A stretch of 5,781 bases of DNA from assembly GCA_024640925.1 (NCBI GenBank), contig JAHEEB010000329.1:1-5781 (forward strand), written 5' to 3'. Both the position numbers and the translations under genes were made by a program. This document shows, one piece after another, positions 5,769-5,781 of this stretch (within the stretch, counting starts at the first letter, position 1; every line of letters starts with the position of its first letter). Below the pieces are notes generated by a model. The model was given only the letters and a program-made list of their open reading frames with translations. It had not been told where the DNA came from and made no database searches. Origin of the DNA: Bacteroidota bacterium. Its GTDB lineage: Bacteria; Bacteroidota; Bacteroidia; Bacteroidales; UBA10428.

Positions 5769-5781
5769 TACAGGAGGTTAT

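Larger units (their letters stand above)
5627..5781. repeat. MITE-like intergenic element with hairpin-bearing inverted ends (right end at or beyond the window edge)
   Basis: The left end (5627-5661) and the reverse complement of the right end (5781-5748) align along about 34 bases with roughly three quarters identity. Both read NTAACC, a C-rich stretch with TA in the middle, CCTCCTT, a short loop, and AAGGAGG. Each end is therefore also a hairpin. The roughly 85 bases between them carry no open frame. Such C/G-rich palindromes stand out against the AT-rich background and look like the intergenic repeats seen in many copies in Bacteroidota genomes. Mobilisation by a transposase elsewhere is inferred. 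The element may continue past 5781. Confidence 0.6.

Noticed and set aside
5627..5781. CRISPR array
   Set aside because: The repeats are inverted rather than direct, only two units are present and there are no spacers of regular length.

Overview
The window reads as chromosomal DNA of a member of the Bacteroidota, probably from the anaerobic or Bacteroidales/Marinilabiliales side. The reasons are: AT-rich sequence; start codons without clear Shine-Dalgarno sites; a secreted NTF2-like protein with a signal peptide ending just before Gln; and intergenic C/G-rich palindromes of a kind common in this phylum. The phylum call is inference; there is no rRNA or other marker gene.

Positions 4194 down to 1 (minus strand) hold a tight three-gene operon, with gaps of only about 20 and 22 bases. 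In order of transcription it encodes: (1) a Memo-AMMECR1 fusion protein with an N-terminal signal or anchor segment; (2) a large membrane protein with seven predicted helices, a spermidine-synthase-like Rossmann domain, and seven more helices; (3) the N-terminal half of a radical SAM enzyme that runs off the left edge. Genes 1 and 3 make this an AmmeMemoRadiSam locus (AMMECR1 + Memo + radical SAM), a widespread conserved gene set whose reaction is, as far as I know, not established. Gene 3 was recognised by reading the reverse strand to the window edge, where it has no stop codon.

The notable feature is that all three proteins carry signs of membrane or extracytoplasmic placement. The Memo-AMMECR1 fusion starts with a hydrophobic segment followed directly by a CXXCH (haem-type) motif. 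The positive-inside rule puts the synthase-like domain on the outer face. The radical SAM enzyme starts with a Tat-like KRQFIK sequence. Together they suggest a membrane-associated modification system, but this is a hypothesis.

Positions 4195-4578 are non-coding and contain possible alternative RNA hairpins in the operon leader and two perfect AT-rich palindromes. A small orphan gene on the plus strand (4579-4929) follows and ends at a rho-independent terminator (4959-4994). Facing it is a secreted NTF2/lumazine-binding-like protein on the minus strand (5003-5431). The right end (5432-5781) has no gene. It holds a palindromic, inverted-repeat-bounded element of about 155 bp that reaches or crosses the window edge.
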